A stretch of 64,000 bases of DNA, from the IMG/VR virus record IMGVR_UViG_3300028920_000694, positions 51,334 through 115,333 of that record, one strand, 5' to 3'. The stretch's first letter is position 1. Every line of letters begins with the position of its first letter. Source of the stretch: a virus. The notes below the pieces were generated by a model that saw only the letters and a list, made by a program, of their open reading frames with translations, was not told the origin of the DNA and did no database searches. Below are positions 49,859 to 57,364 of this stretch, piece by piece. The position numbers and the translations under genes were made by a program.

Positions 49859-50920
49859 ATGTGGATAGAGGAACTCTTCTATGACTCGATGGGAACAGCC
49901 AGAACCAGAATCCTTAGCGATTCAGGCAAGGAATACATCACCAACATCAGAAAGGATTGGATATCTTGGTGTTCCTGTCCTAGTTGGATATACAACAAAC
50001 TCCCCTGCAAGCACATAAAGTTCCTGTATTCAAAATTGGAGAAAGAAAAAATGGTTGATAAATCAGATAAATTAGTTAGGATTCCAACTGAGAGTAAGAT
50101 AATTGATGATATGATTGGAGGAGGATTCCCCCAGAAGTTAATCACTGCTATCTTTGCTCCACCTGCAACAGGAAAGAGTTGGTTAGCCTATCAGGCAGGT
50201 GTGAGTAACATTAAGACTACAGGTCAGGAGACTCTACTCATAGATACAGAAGGAATCACTAGAGAGGATTTAGATAACATCCTCACAAAACTATCTAAGA
50301 GATATGATGCAGATGCTAAGACAGTGAAGAAGAAGTTCAAGATGATAAAGACATATGATGATCCTAATGCTATGTCGATTCAGAAGCTACTCATGATGTT
50401 CGGATTCTTTGTGAAGCTAGAGTTAAGTGAGAAAGGTAAATATAAAGTAACATTCCAGCCATATGACCAGACACTTAAGGTGAATGAGTTAGAGAACATC
50501 TCTATGATTATCATAGACTCTCTAACTAAACCTATCAAGGACTCTATTGGAAGTGAGACAGCAAACCTACCTGCGAGAGCTCAGATAGTAGAGAGAATGT
50601 TCGGGAAGCTCTATCAGATAGCAGAGTTATATAACATTTCAGTGATTGTGAATCATCATGCATCTGTTCCACCACCAGTGGGGTATGTTAAAGCACCTTA
50701 TGCATATGGGGGTAATCCGATCTACTATAACTCTAAGTATATTCTAGAACTCTTTGACTCTACTAAAGCAGAGAGAGATATCAAGTGTGTGGAGAACAAG
50801 AAGAAGACATGGGACCTTGAAGCCAGAAGAATCAGATTGGTTAGAAGACCAGATGAACAACCCACTGGAGAGAAGGTTCCTATCAGATTAAAGAAAGATA
50901 TTGGATTCGTGGATGAATGA
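49859..50920 (+). CDS. SWIM zinc finger - RadA/RadB-like recombinase fusion
   Basis: The first ~60 of 353 residues hold a SWIM zinc finger (C38-S-C40 ... C50-K-H52, CxC-x9-CxH). From ~70 on is a RecA-fold domain with Walker A APPATGKSW (~100-108), a strand ending LLIDTEG, Walker B SMIIIDSLTK (~215), and SVIVNHHA, the L2-adjacent signature of RadA/RadB. Archaeal RadB is a short recombinase paralogue. The SWIM fusion is unusual. It probably acts in recombination-dependent replication. Confidence 0.8.
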   Translation: MWIEELFYDSMGTARTRILSDSGKEYITNIRKDWISWCSCPSWIYNKLPCKHIKFLYSKLEKEKMVDKSDKLVRIPTESKIIDDMIGGGFPQKLITAIFAPPATGKSWLAYQAGVSNIKTTGQETLLIDTEGITREDLDNILTKLSKRYDADAKTVKKKFKMIKTYDDPNAMSIQKLLMMFGFFVKLELSEKGKYKVTFQPYDQTLKVNELENISMIIIDSLTKPIKDSIGSETANLPARAQIVERMFGKLYQIAELYNISVIVNHHASVPPPVGYVKAPYAYGGNPIYYNSKYILELFDSTKAERDIKCVENKKKTWDLEARRIRLVRRPDEQPTGEKVPIRLKKDIGFVDE

Positions 50921-51204
50921 GAACAGATAAGTATTTGTGGGATAAAGTAGTTATGAATATCTACAGGCAAATGTTCAAGGAAGCAGAGCCTTCAGCAGAC
51001 TTTGATGAATTGATTGAAATCGGTGAAACAAAGCAGGATAATTTCTTTATGAATTACTATCTTCATCAAGATAGACAACAGGAAATTATAGATGAATGGT
51101 GCAAGAAATATAGATGCAGTAAATTGGAGAAACAGAAGATAAGTGTAGAAGTGAATTTAGGATGTGCACCAAATACTGTTAGGAGAGAAGATAATGAAAC
51201 CTAA
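50917..51204 (+). CDS. Hypothetical protein downstream of RadB-like gene
   Basis: A 95-residue helical protein (DKVVMNIYRQMFKEAEPSAD ... IIDEWCKKYRCSKLEKQK). ATGA overlap with the recombinase gene, so it is coupled and could be a partner. Three Cys; no known family. Confidence 0.5.
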   Translation: MRTDKYLWDKVVMNIYRQMFKEAEPSADFDELIEIGETKQDNFFMNYYLHQDRQQEIIDEWCKKYRCSKLEKQKISVEVNLGCAPNTVRREDNET

Positions 51205-51373
51205 ACCTATGCCACATTTTGATGAGATACACATAGAATTCTATGATGTGGATGAAATGAATCTTTGGCTGGATGATGCTAAAGAAGGATTGATAGCAGA
51301 ATTACAAGAAGGATGTTTGGATGAAGAATCTAAAGAGTATATGAGGAAGACAGTAGAGAAGTGGTTATCTTAG
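51194..51373 (+). CDS. Small acidic protein
   Basis: A 59-residue acidic ORF starting at ATG 51194 behind AGGAGAG; an ATG upstream lies in the previous gene. Unrecognised. Confidence 0.45.
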   Translation: MKPKPMPHFDEIHIEFYDVDEMNLWLDDAKEGLIAELQEGCLDEESKEYMRKTVEKWLS

Positions 51374-51655
51374 ATGGCAGTTAGGCAGTTCTATATCAAA
51401 AGAATATGCAATGAAATCATGAAGAAGTTTCCTGAAATGGCAACAGAAGACTTTGAATTGAACAAGCAATTAGTTAATGAAATTACAGATGTTCAATCTA
51501 AGAAGATAAGAAATAGAATAGCAGGTATGTTGGTCTGCTACAAAAAGAATGAGAATAAGGTGTTTATCCCACCTAAGACTGGAAAGCCTCGAAAGAAGAA
51601 GGGCTGGAAAAAGAAGGAGAAGAATCGTTTAAGAAGAAGGAGAAGAAATAAATGA
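51374..51655 (+). CDS. rps17e: Ribosomal protein eS17 homologue
   Basis: Residues ~3-60 of 93 match the archaeal/eukaryotic S17e core: VRQFYIKRICNEIMKKFP, then DFELNKQLVNEITDVQSKKI and RNRIAGML. Cellular S17e has xFTTDFExNKxxVxxLTDIxSKxxRNRIAGYITR at these places. After the core comes a virus-specific Lys/Arg-rich tail (PRKKKGWKKKEKNRLRRRR). eS17 is a small-subunit protein near the mRNA/beak side of the ribosome, absent from bacteria. The virus copy could replace or modify host ribosomes. Confidence 0.85.
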   Translation: MAVRQFYIKRICNEIMKKFPEMATEDFELNKQLVNEITDVQSKKIRNRIAGMLVCYKKNENKVFIPPKTGKPRKKKGWKKKEKNRLRRRRRNK

Positions 51656-51879
51656 AGAGAGAGGCTGAAGAGAATGGATATGGTAAATATCGGGTGCTTA
51701 ATGTAGGCAAGAGAAAGAAACCAACTACTATTAAATACTATGTCACGTGTGGAGAGTGTGGAGAGATGGTATCATTCACCAGTTCACCAACCATGAGAGA
51801 AGAGTTCATGAAGAACACGTATATGCCTGTCTGTCCTCATTGTGGATGCATAATCAGCAAAAAAGAGAGGAATCGCTGA
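51652..51879 (+). CDS. Zinc-ribbon protein coupled to eS17
   Basis: This 75-residue protein overlaps the eS17 stop (ATGA). It has CGECGE and CPHCGC with a Lys/Arg-rich N-terminus, consistent with a basic zinc ribbon like several small ribosomal or translation proteins. Its pairing with eS17 suggests a translation-related role, but the family is not identified. Confidence 0.5.
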   Translation: MKREAEENGYGKYRVLNVGKRKKPTTIKYYVTCGECGEMVSFTSSPTMREEFMKNTYMPVCPHCGCIISKKERNR

Positions 51880-52003
51880 GGATTGATTCTTAGCCATTCT
51901 GAGAGGTTTAGATGTTAGGAGGTATAATACCATTGGCAGAAAAAGATATTGCGTCAGCGTTGCTTATATGCAATCCTCGAGCAAAATTAGAGGGTATCCT
52001 CGA
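51872..52003 (+). repeat. Dispersed structured element, copy E
   Basis: GCTGAGGATTG (51875-51885) pairs with CAATCCTC-G-AGC (51971-51982), 11 bp with one bulge. Inside are AGCCATTCTGAGAGG, CCATTGG, and the 24-nt block at 51941-51964 shared with copy D. After the stem, GAGG-GTAT-CCTC (51990-52001) can form a 4-bp hairpin. The element lies between eS17-ribbon and FeoA-like genes on the coding strand, so it is transcribed in the mRNA. Confidence 0.65.
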
Positions 52004-52018
52004 CTGGAAGTGTGAAAT

Positions 52019-52228
52019 ATGAAGATTGGAGATAAAATGAAGGTTCTAGGCTTTGATTGTGGAGCCAGAGCATACCATAAATTCAATGTGATGGGCATCA
52101 GAATCGGAAGCATTCTAGTTCTAGAGGCAGTTCAGCCTCATGGTCCATATACATTTAGAATGAAAGGAATGAAGTTAACAATAGGTAGAGGTTTGCTTGA
52201 GAAATTAAGGTATGAGGTGATTGAATGA
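52019..52228 (+). CDS. FeoA-like SH3-fold protein
   Basis: A 69-residue protein (GDKMKVLGFDCGARAYHKFN, VMGIRIGSILVLEA, FRMKGMKLTIGRGLLEKL) matching the FeoA domain pattern (G-x-x-G-x-V-x-G ... L-x-x-x-G-I-x-x-G ... V-x-G-x-x-x-x-L). FeoA domains occur in iron transport and at the C-terminus of DtxR regulators. A stand-alone viral copy could modulate a host regulator. Confidence 0.65.
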   Translation: MKIGDKMKVLGFDCGARAYHKFNVMGIRIGSILVLEAVQPHGPYTFRMKGMKLTIGRGLLEKLRYEVIE

Positions 52229-52875
52229 TTATCATAGACGATAGAAAGGAAACAGATACATATGAAGGTCTCAAGAAGAGAGGCATTCTAGATGCAGAGG
52301 TTCAAAGAATAGAGGTTGCAGATGTGCTTCTGGATGATGGTGTTGCAGTAGAGAGAAAGGGACATGACTTGTTTGGATCTCTAACTACTGGAAGAATCTG
52401 GGAACAGTTGAATGGACTTAATGAATATGAGCATCCAATCCTCTGCATAGTTAATGAGAACATCTGGAGAGATATGTATTACATCAGAAGCAATTGGATA
52501 CATAAGTCCTATCAAGGATTCCTAACTACTCTGGCACTGAGATATCCAAAGCTAAAGGTGTTTCAGTTCGGGTGCATGGAAGACTATCTTGATTTCATTG
52601 TTGCACTGGATAAGAAAATACATAAGGAAGGTAAATCTACAAGACCAACACCGATTCATCGAAAGACTAAGAAGATTCAGGTGAGAATGGAAGACTGTCT
52701 AGCTATGGCAGATGGGATTTCTATAGGCAAGGCAAAGATTCCACTTAAGAAATACAACACTGTATATGATGTAGCTAGCCAACCACTTAAGGAGTTAGAG
52801 AAGATGGATGGCTATGGTAAGAAATTAGCAAAGAATCTATATGATTTATTGCATGGTCAATATAAGGAGGAATAA
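52225..52875 (+). CDS. ERCC4/XPF-type nuclease with helix-hairpin-helix
   Basis: This 216-residue protein has IIIDDRKETD and VERKGHDLFGSL, the nuclease motifs of the ERCC4 family (usual ERKx3D; here one residue shorter), and LYDVASQ/LEKMDGYGKKLAKNLYDLL, a C-terminal helix-hairpin-helix DNA-binding region. XPF-like archaeal nucleases cut branched DNA. There is no helicase domain. It probably processes recombination or replication forks with the RadB-like protein. Confidence 0.8.
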   Translation: MIIIDDRKETDTYEGLKKRGILDAEVQRIEVADVLLDDGVAVERKGHDLFGSLTTGRIWEQLNGLNEYEHPILCIVNENIWRDMYYIRSNWIHKSYQGFLTTLALRYPKLKVFQFGCMEDYLDFIVALDKKIHKEGKSTRPTPIHRKTKKIQVRMEDCLAMADGISIGKAKIPLKKYNTVYDVASQPLKELEKMDGYGKKLAKNLYDLLHGQYKEE

Positions 52876-53160
52876 ATGGCTAAGAAAAAAACTCTGGAAG
52901 AGTTAGAGGATGAGATAAAGAGTATCTCAAGGAAGAAGATGCACCTGATAGTTGAGGCACAGGAGATAGATAAGAAGATAGAGGAGATATCTGAAGAATA
53001 TTATACACTGAGTCCAGAGCATGTGAAGGTGTGTTGCTTCCAGTGTGCTGGTAGTCAGTTGCCTGGATATGTTCCTGATGAACAAGGAAAGAATGTGAAG
53101 TGTCCTCTGTGTCATGGAAGTGCATTCTTGTGGATGAAATTATATAAAGAAGGTGATTAA
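52876..53160 (+). CDS. Coiled-coil zinc protein
   Basis: This 94-residue protein has an N-terminal coiled coil (~5-45) and a CFQCAG ... CPLCHG zinc element like a DnaJ-type knuckle. It abuts the next gene. Unassigned; might be a DNA-end or chaperone adaptor. Confidence 0.5.
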   Translation: MAKKKTLEELEDEIKSISRKKMHLIVEAQEIDKKIEEISEEYYTLSPEHVKVCCFQCAGSQLPGYVPDEQGKNVKCPLCHGSAFLWMKLYKEGD

Positions 53161-53445
53161 ATTACTAGAAAGCATAGAGATATAAATGAATTCAGAGAGG
53201 ATGCTAAGGAATTCATATCAAATCCAATTGGGAGAACAAAAGAGGGTGTGGAAGTTCATTATCTAGGACACAAAGATTTCTATTTAACTATAAGTGATGG
53301 AAGCAGTGGGAATATTCTAGTGGAATTAAGATACGGAATAGAAAATGATTCTTTATGTGTGTATGGACACTTTGATAATTCATTAAAGGAAGAAGTATAT
53401 GATTTGATACAGGAATTAAGAGATATTCTACAGGAAGGTGATTAG
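53161..53445 (+). CDS. Small protein, ATT start
   Basis: The frame is open from ATT at 53161, directly after the previous TAA and 3 nt behind GGTGAT, to 53445; the first GTG (53248) would remove 29 residues of good coding sequence. The 94-residue product (EFREDAKEFISNPIGRTKEG ... SDGSSGNILVELRYGI) is alpha/beta and unrecognised. Confidence 0.55.
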   Translation: MTRKHRDINEFREDAKEFISNPIGRTKEGVEVHYLGHKDFYLTISDGSSGNILVELRYGIENDSLCVYGHFDNSLKEEVYDLIQELRDILQEGD

Positions 53446-53446
53446 A

Positions 53447-54112
53447 ATAGCAGATATAAACTTCTTAAATCTAAAGAAAGACCAACTCCAAAAATATCTG
53501 ACTGGTAGATGCAGACATCGACATCTGTATTCAGAACATCCAGCATGCTTTGTGGCTGAACAAGGACTAGAATCAAAGGTAGGTTATCTAGATATAGAGA
53601 CAAGTAATCTAAAGGCTAACTATGGAATCATGTTAAGCTATGCAATTAAGGTGAAGGATAAGAAAGAGGTTCTTCATGGAGTAATCAAGAAAGAAGAATT
53701 GATGGATGGCACACTAGATAAGAGGCTAGTTCAGGATTGCATCAATGACTTATTTTCCTTTGATAAGGTAATCACATACTATGGAACTAGATTTGATTTA
53801 CCTTTCATTAGAAGCAGAGCACTCTATTGGGGATTAGATTTTCCTCTGTTTGGTGAAGTGAAGCACAAGGATTGTTATTATATAGTGAAGAGTAAACTAC
53901 AATTACATAGGAATAGACTAGAGACTGCATGTGACCTGTTAGGAATCAAAGGCAAGACACATATAGAACCAACATATTGGATTAAGGCACTCACTGGAGA
54001 TAAGAAATCTCTGGACTACATTCTAGAACACAACATAGCAGATACAGAAATACTTGAGAAACTACATAAGAGATTGATTGTATACGTCAAAGATACAAAC
54101 AGAAGTGTATAA
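53447..54112 (+). CDS. RNase H-like 3'-5' exonuclease, probable ATA start
   Basis: This 221-residue protein has exonuclease motifs VGYLDIETSN (Exo I), TYYGTRFDLPFI (Exo II) and HNIADTEIL (Exo III), with an N-terminal Cys/His stretch (CRHRHLYSEHPAC). It resembles the YprB/RNase_H_2 branch of DnaQ-like nucleases. ATA at 53447 lies 4 nt after GGTGAT; GTG 53438 is inside that site and poorly placed. It may proofread or process nucleic acid alongside PolB. Confidence 0.75.
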   Translation: MADINFLNLKKDQLQKYLTGRCRHRHLYSEHPACFVAEQGLESKVGYLDIETSNLKANYGIMLSYAIKVKDKKEVLHGVIKKEELMDGTLDKRLVQDCINDLFSFDKVITYYGTRFDLPFIRSRALYWGLDFPLFGEVKHKDCYYIVKSKLQLHRNRLETACDLLGIKGKTHIEPTYWIKALTGDKKSLDYILEHNIADTEILEKLHKRLIVYVKDTNRSV

Positions 54113-54114
54113 GC

Positions 54115-54426
54115 ATGTCTAGATTTAAATGTGATTGTCATCCTACATGCAAAAGAAAGCCAAGATATGAAATAATTATTCCATCAACAGAAGAGAGAGA
54201 AGGTGCTTGGAGTTATGCATGCCTCTGGCATCTCATTTGTTTATTCATCAAATCTAAATTAGGAAAGTTCCCTGGATTTGGCTGGTGCAAAGTAGATAAT
54301 GAAAGAGAGATGCTAGAGAATCTAATGGAAGAAATCTGGAGCATTCAAAATGACTTGTGGGACATCAAAGAACATCTTGGATTGAATGAAGAACTGGATG
54401 ATAAATTAAATGTAGATGTGACATGA
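54115..54426 (+). CDS. Cys-rich small protein
   Basis: A 103-residue protein with CDCHPTCKRKP, then CLWH and two helices (NLMEEIWSIQNDLWDI). Possible zinc finger with helical tail. Unassigned. Confidence 0.45.
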   Translation: MSRFKCDCHPTCKRKPRYEIIIPSTEEREGAWSYACLWHLICLFIKSKLGKFPGFGWCKVDNEREMLENLMEEIWSIQNDLWDIKEHLGLNEELDDKLNVDVT

Positions 54427-54602
54427 AACAGATATATACATTTACAGGAATTAGAAGCAGGTTAAGTATTGGACAAGTAAAGGAAATAATTCTTCATTCT
54501 GAAAGTGAAGATACAAGAGTCCAATTCCTACAAATATTGGAAAAAATGTTATGTCAACAGATTGGATGGTGTCAATTAGGATATAAAATGGATGATGAAT
54601 AA
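54423..54602 (+). CDS. Small helical protein
   Basis: A 59-residue ORF (IYTFTGIRSRLSIGQVKEII ... QILEKMLCQQIGWCQL), overlapping the previous stop (ATGA). Unrecognised. Confidence 0.45.
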   Translation: MKQIYTFTGIRSRLSIGQVKEIILHSESEDTRVQFLQILEKMLCQQIGWCQLGYKMDDE

Positions 54603-54616
54603 AGGAGAAATGAAAT

Positions 54617-54817
54617 ATGATATCTATTGAAGAGATAAAAGAAAAGGCAAAGAATATATTGGATGAAAAAGAAAAAGAAAGATTAGTCAGCAAATATTTG
54701 GATTTGCTTGAGATGAAGAAACAAACTGAAAAACAACTTCAGAAGATTGAGAAATCAATTGAACAATTTGAGGAGAATCCTGAATCCTTCTGTGATAGAA
54801 CAGAAGATTTATGGTAA
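54617..54817 (+). CDS. Small coiled-coil protein
   Basis: A 66-residue coiled-coil protein (SIEEIKEKAKNILDEKEKER ... KQTEKQLQKIEKSIEQ). Clear AAAGGAG ribosome-binding site. Role unknown. Confidence 0.5.
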   Translation: MISIEEIKEKAKNILDEKEKERLVSKYLDLLEMKKQTEKQLQKIEKSIEQFEENPESFCDRTEDLW

Positions 54818-55161
54818 GTTCAATTGTTGCTCCCAAAGATTTCTTTATATATGGTAATGGAGAAAAGATATGGGTTGTGAATGGTAATTCTATAATAGAA
54901 ATTAAAAATTATATGATAGACTCATTTAGTTTTACTATGAATACCAATCCAATAGTCCATGAGTTCCTTAATGGAACCTCTGCTACTATGTATGGTCAAA
55001 AAGAAATGGAATTTGATTTGCATGCTTCAGTTTTAGATGCAAATTGGATGGATAAAGAAAATATTGATGTATCAGATTTTTATACTATTGAAGAGGCAAA
55101 GAAACTCAGTAAGATTATTCAGAGGAAATTTGACAAAATATTAGAAAAGAAAGATGAATGA
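54811..55161 (+). CDS. Hypothetical protein
   Basis: A 116-residue protein with a beta-rich N-terminal part (FFIYGNGEKIWVVNGNSIIEI ... SFTMNTNPIVHEFL) and a helical C-terminus. Located just before the primase. Its early part looks like a small viral beta domain; not assigned. Confidence 0.45.
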   Translation: MVSSIVAPKDFFIYGNGEKIWVVNGNSIIEIKNYMIDSFSFTMNTNPIVHEFLNGTSATMYGQKEMEFDLHASVLDANWMDKENIDVSDFYTIEEAKKLSKIIQRKFDKILEKKDE

Positions 55162-55164
55162 TGT

Positions 55165-56076
55165 ATGGATTTATTGAAGTTCCTAGATGGATGCTATAGA
55201 AAAATTGGAATATGGCATCAATTTGCAGTGTATTCAGAGCAGGAGATAGTGAATGTTATCAGAGAGCATCTTGGATTCAAGAACATAGGGATTTCAGTAT
55301 GTGCATATGATGAGGATACAGATGAACAGATACTTCTCTTCCTTCCATTTGACTTTGATTCAGAGAACATCTACAAGGCTTGGAATGATGCAAAGAAACT
55401 ATATGAGAAATTAGTAGATATGGGAATAGAGTGTATGATGAATTACTCAGGCAAGAAAGGATTTCATGTACTAGTGAAGACAGTTCCTAAACAATATCCT
55501 AAGAGACAGATATCAGCAGTGCATCAGTTCTTTAGGGATGTTCTTGGACTAGAGACCATTGATGAGAAACTCTTTGGAGATATCTCTAGACTAATCAGAA
55601 TCCCTTCTACATACAATATCAATGGAACTTGGTGCAGAACTCTAGCAGAGAATGATGGATATCCACTGGATTTAGATGACTTGCCTGTTGAATATAGAAA
55701 GTTTGAGAGACATCAGAAGTTTGAGTATGGGAATGTGGAATTTGATAGACCCTGCATCGAGTGGCTAATTGACAATAAAGATTATTGGTTTAAGAAAAGA
55801 GGTAAATATGAACCAGAGGAACCTGTTAGACTGACTTGGGCAGCAATTAGATTATGGAGAGGTGATAGTATAGAGGATATAATAGAAGAGGCTAGAGGCT
55901 ATGGCTGGGATGATTTTGATTCTGAATACATTCAGAGGAAACTAGAGTATCTGGATGCCAGGGAGTGGAATCCACACTCATGTGATTCACTTAAAGCACT
56001 TGGATATTGTCTGCCTCATATAATCTGTAGAAAAAGAAATGGTAGAGATGCCTTAAAGGAGTTAGGATTAAGATGA
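55165..56076 (+). CDS. priS: PriS-like DNA primase (archaeo-eukaryotic type)
   Basis: This 303-residue protein has AEP primase motifs: PFDFDSEN (~72-79, metal-binding Asp pair), a NYSGKKGFHVLV segment (GxxGxHxxV), and DISRLIRIPSTYNINGTWC. The C-terminal part has CDSLKALGYCLPHIIC, a Cys/His cluster resembling the zinc or Fe-S region of archaeal primase large subunits or a helicase-loading domain. It makes primers for PolB. Archaeal viruses often carry such PriS-type fusions. Confidence 0.85.
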   Translation: MDLLKFLDGCYRKIGIWHQFAVYSEQEIVNVIREHLGFKNIGISVCAYDEDTDEQILLFLPFDFDSENIYKAWNDAKKLYEKLVDMGIECMMNYSGKKGFHVLVKTVPKQYPKRQISAVHQFFRDVLGLETIDEKLFGDISRLIRIPSTYNINGTWCRTLAENDGYPLDLDDLPVEYRKFERHQKFEYGNVEFDRPCIEWLIDNKDYWFKKRGKYEPEEPVRLTWAAIRLWRGDSIEDIIEEARGYGWDDFDSEYIQRKLEYLDAREWNPHSCDSLKALGYCLPHIICRKRNGRDALKELGLR

Positions 56077-56486
56077 AAAATAGAAAGAAGATTCATGATG
56101 ATTGGGGGACACCTCAATGGTTGTTAGACTATATCAAAGATAAATATTTTGGTGGAAAACAATATTACGATCCATGTCCAATAGATCATCAGTTTGATGG
56201 AATCCTAACTGATTGGCATCCATTCAACTTTGTGAATCCTCCATATAACAGAAAAGATAAAGAGGAATTCATAGAGAAAGCATTTGTTGAGTGGAATAAA
56301 GGAAAAGTAGTTGTGATGCTACTTCCAGTATCTACATCTACTCAGATATTTCATAAGTATATACTCCCATTTGCAGATATAGAGTTCCTGTATGGTAGAG
56401 TATCATTTAGTGGATATAATTCTAAAGGAGAATATGTGACCGAGAAGGTAGGTCAACAAGATAATATGTTGGTGATATATAGATGA
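56073..56486 (+). CDS. Dam-like phage N6-adenine methyltransferase
   Basis: This 137-residue protein starts DDWGTPQWLLDYIKDKYFGG, with YYDPCP and FVNPPYNRKD (catalytic NPPY), the pattern of the phage Dam family (DNA N6-adenine). It overlaps the primase stop (ATGA). A second, larger methyltransferase lies at 47553. They may protect the viral genome from host restriction. Confidence 0.8.
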   Translation: MKNRKKIHDDWGTPQWLLDYIKDKYFGGKQYYDPCPIDHQFDGILTDWHPFNFVNPPYNRKDKEEFIEKAFVEWNKGKVVVMLLPVSTSTQIFHKYILPFADIEFLYGRVSFSGYNSKGEYVTEKVGQQDNMLVIYR

Positions 56487-56890
56487 ATTGGATAGAAATA
56501 GGAATATTTATATTTGTGACAATATATATGTGGCTGAGTTCATTTCTGTTTCATGAACTAGCACACATTAAGTCTCAAGGACTAGGAATGCATGGCAGAA
56601 TAAATGTATACAAAACAGGATTCACTGCTAGCATAGATGAAATATATAATCGTAGATGGTGTAGACTCGCTGGTGGACTTGTTAGTGGAATCATTCATCT
56701 GATTCTTGGTGGAGTATTCCTCTGGCAGAATCTTTGGTATCTATATATACCTACAATTACATTCGGAATGATAAATCTAGTATATGGATTCTGGGAAATG
56801 GACCATGGTGGAGAAGGAAGATATAAAATATATGGTATAGTGCTGGTGATTATGATAGTCATCTGGCTGCTACAGTATTATTTAATATAG
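56483..56890 (+). CDS. Membrane HExxH metalloprotease-like protein
   Basis: This 135-residue protein has at least four transmembrane segments and HELAHIKSQGLG in the first, a zinc HExxH motif as in site-2 (M50-type) proteases. A third zinc ligand is not certain (possible Asp in MDHGGEGR). An intramembrane protease within a viral replication operon could act on a membrane-bound factor. It lies downstream of the methyltransferase (ATGA). Confidence 0.6.
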   Translation: MNWIEIGIFIFVTIYMWLSSFLFHELAHIKSQGLGMHGRINVYKTGFTASIDEIYNRRWCRLAGGLVSGIIHLILGGVFLWQNLWYLYIPTITFGMINLVYGFWEMDHGGEGRYKIYGIVLVIMIVIWLLQYYLI

Positions 56891-56899
56891 GAGAGAAAT

Positions 56900-57052
56900 A
56901 TGAGATATATATGTGATAGATGTGGAAATGAGTTAATCACTCAAGAAGAGATAGATAGAGGCATATGTGATGATTGTGAGGAAGAATTGATGGATGCAGA
57001 AGCTATGTTGCATACACCAGGATTTGGAGTGGATTTAAATGATTTGGCTTGA
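56900..57052 (+). CDS. Zinc-ribbon protein
   Basis: A 50-residue ORF with CDRC and CDDC and an acidic tail. Behind AGGAGAG. It overlaps the next start by 14 nt. Confidence 0.5.
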   Translation: MRYICDRCGNELITQEEIDRGICDDCEEELMDAEAMLHTPGFGVDLNDLA

Positions 57053-57314
57053 TTGGGCATTGTTTATCTTTGGAATCATTGCAATCATATTCAAGCTCAC
57101 TAAACAGATAATCATAACATATAGGCAAGCACTTGCTAAGAAGTCAGCTATGATTATGAAAGAAATGAGTGGAAGTTCAGAACATGAAGTTCCATCAATC
57201 AAAGACTTACAAGCACTAGCAGATTATCTATTGAAGTTAAAGGAACAGAAGAATGAGGTTGCTGTTGCAAGTGAACAGAAGAAAGAGAATGGGAATGGAG
57301 GAATGTACCAATGA
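57039..57314 (+). CDS. Small membrane protein
   Basis: A 91-residue protein with one N-terminal TM segment (~5-22), then a polar/helical tail. Unassigned; might be a membrane tether for the replication complex. Confidence 0.45.
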   Translation: MIWLDWALFIFGIIAIIFKLTKQIIITYRQALAKKSAMIMKEMSGSSEHEVPSIKDLQALADYLLKLKEQKNEVAVASEQKKENGNGGMYQ

Positions 57315-57364
57315 TTATTGATTTGATATGTTTAGTTTCTGTGTTCTTAATGATGGTAATTTAA
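57311..57364 (+). CDS. 17-residue membrane peptide
   Basis: ATG overlaps the previous stop (ATGA) and TAA overlaps the next ATG. It is almost entirely hydrophobic (MIIDLICLVSVFLMMVI). Weak support, but the coupling is exact. Confidence 0.3.
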   Translation: MIIDLICLVSVFLMMVI

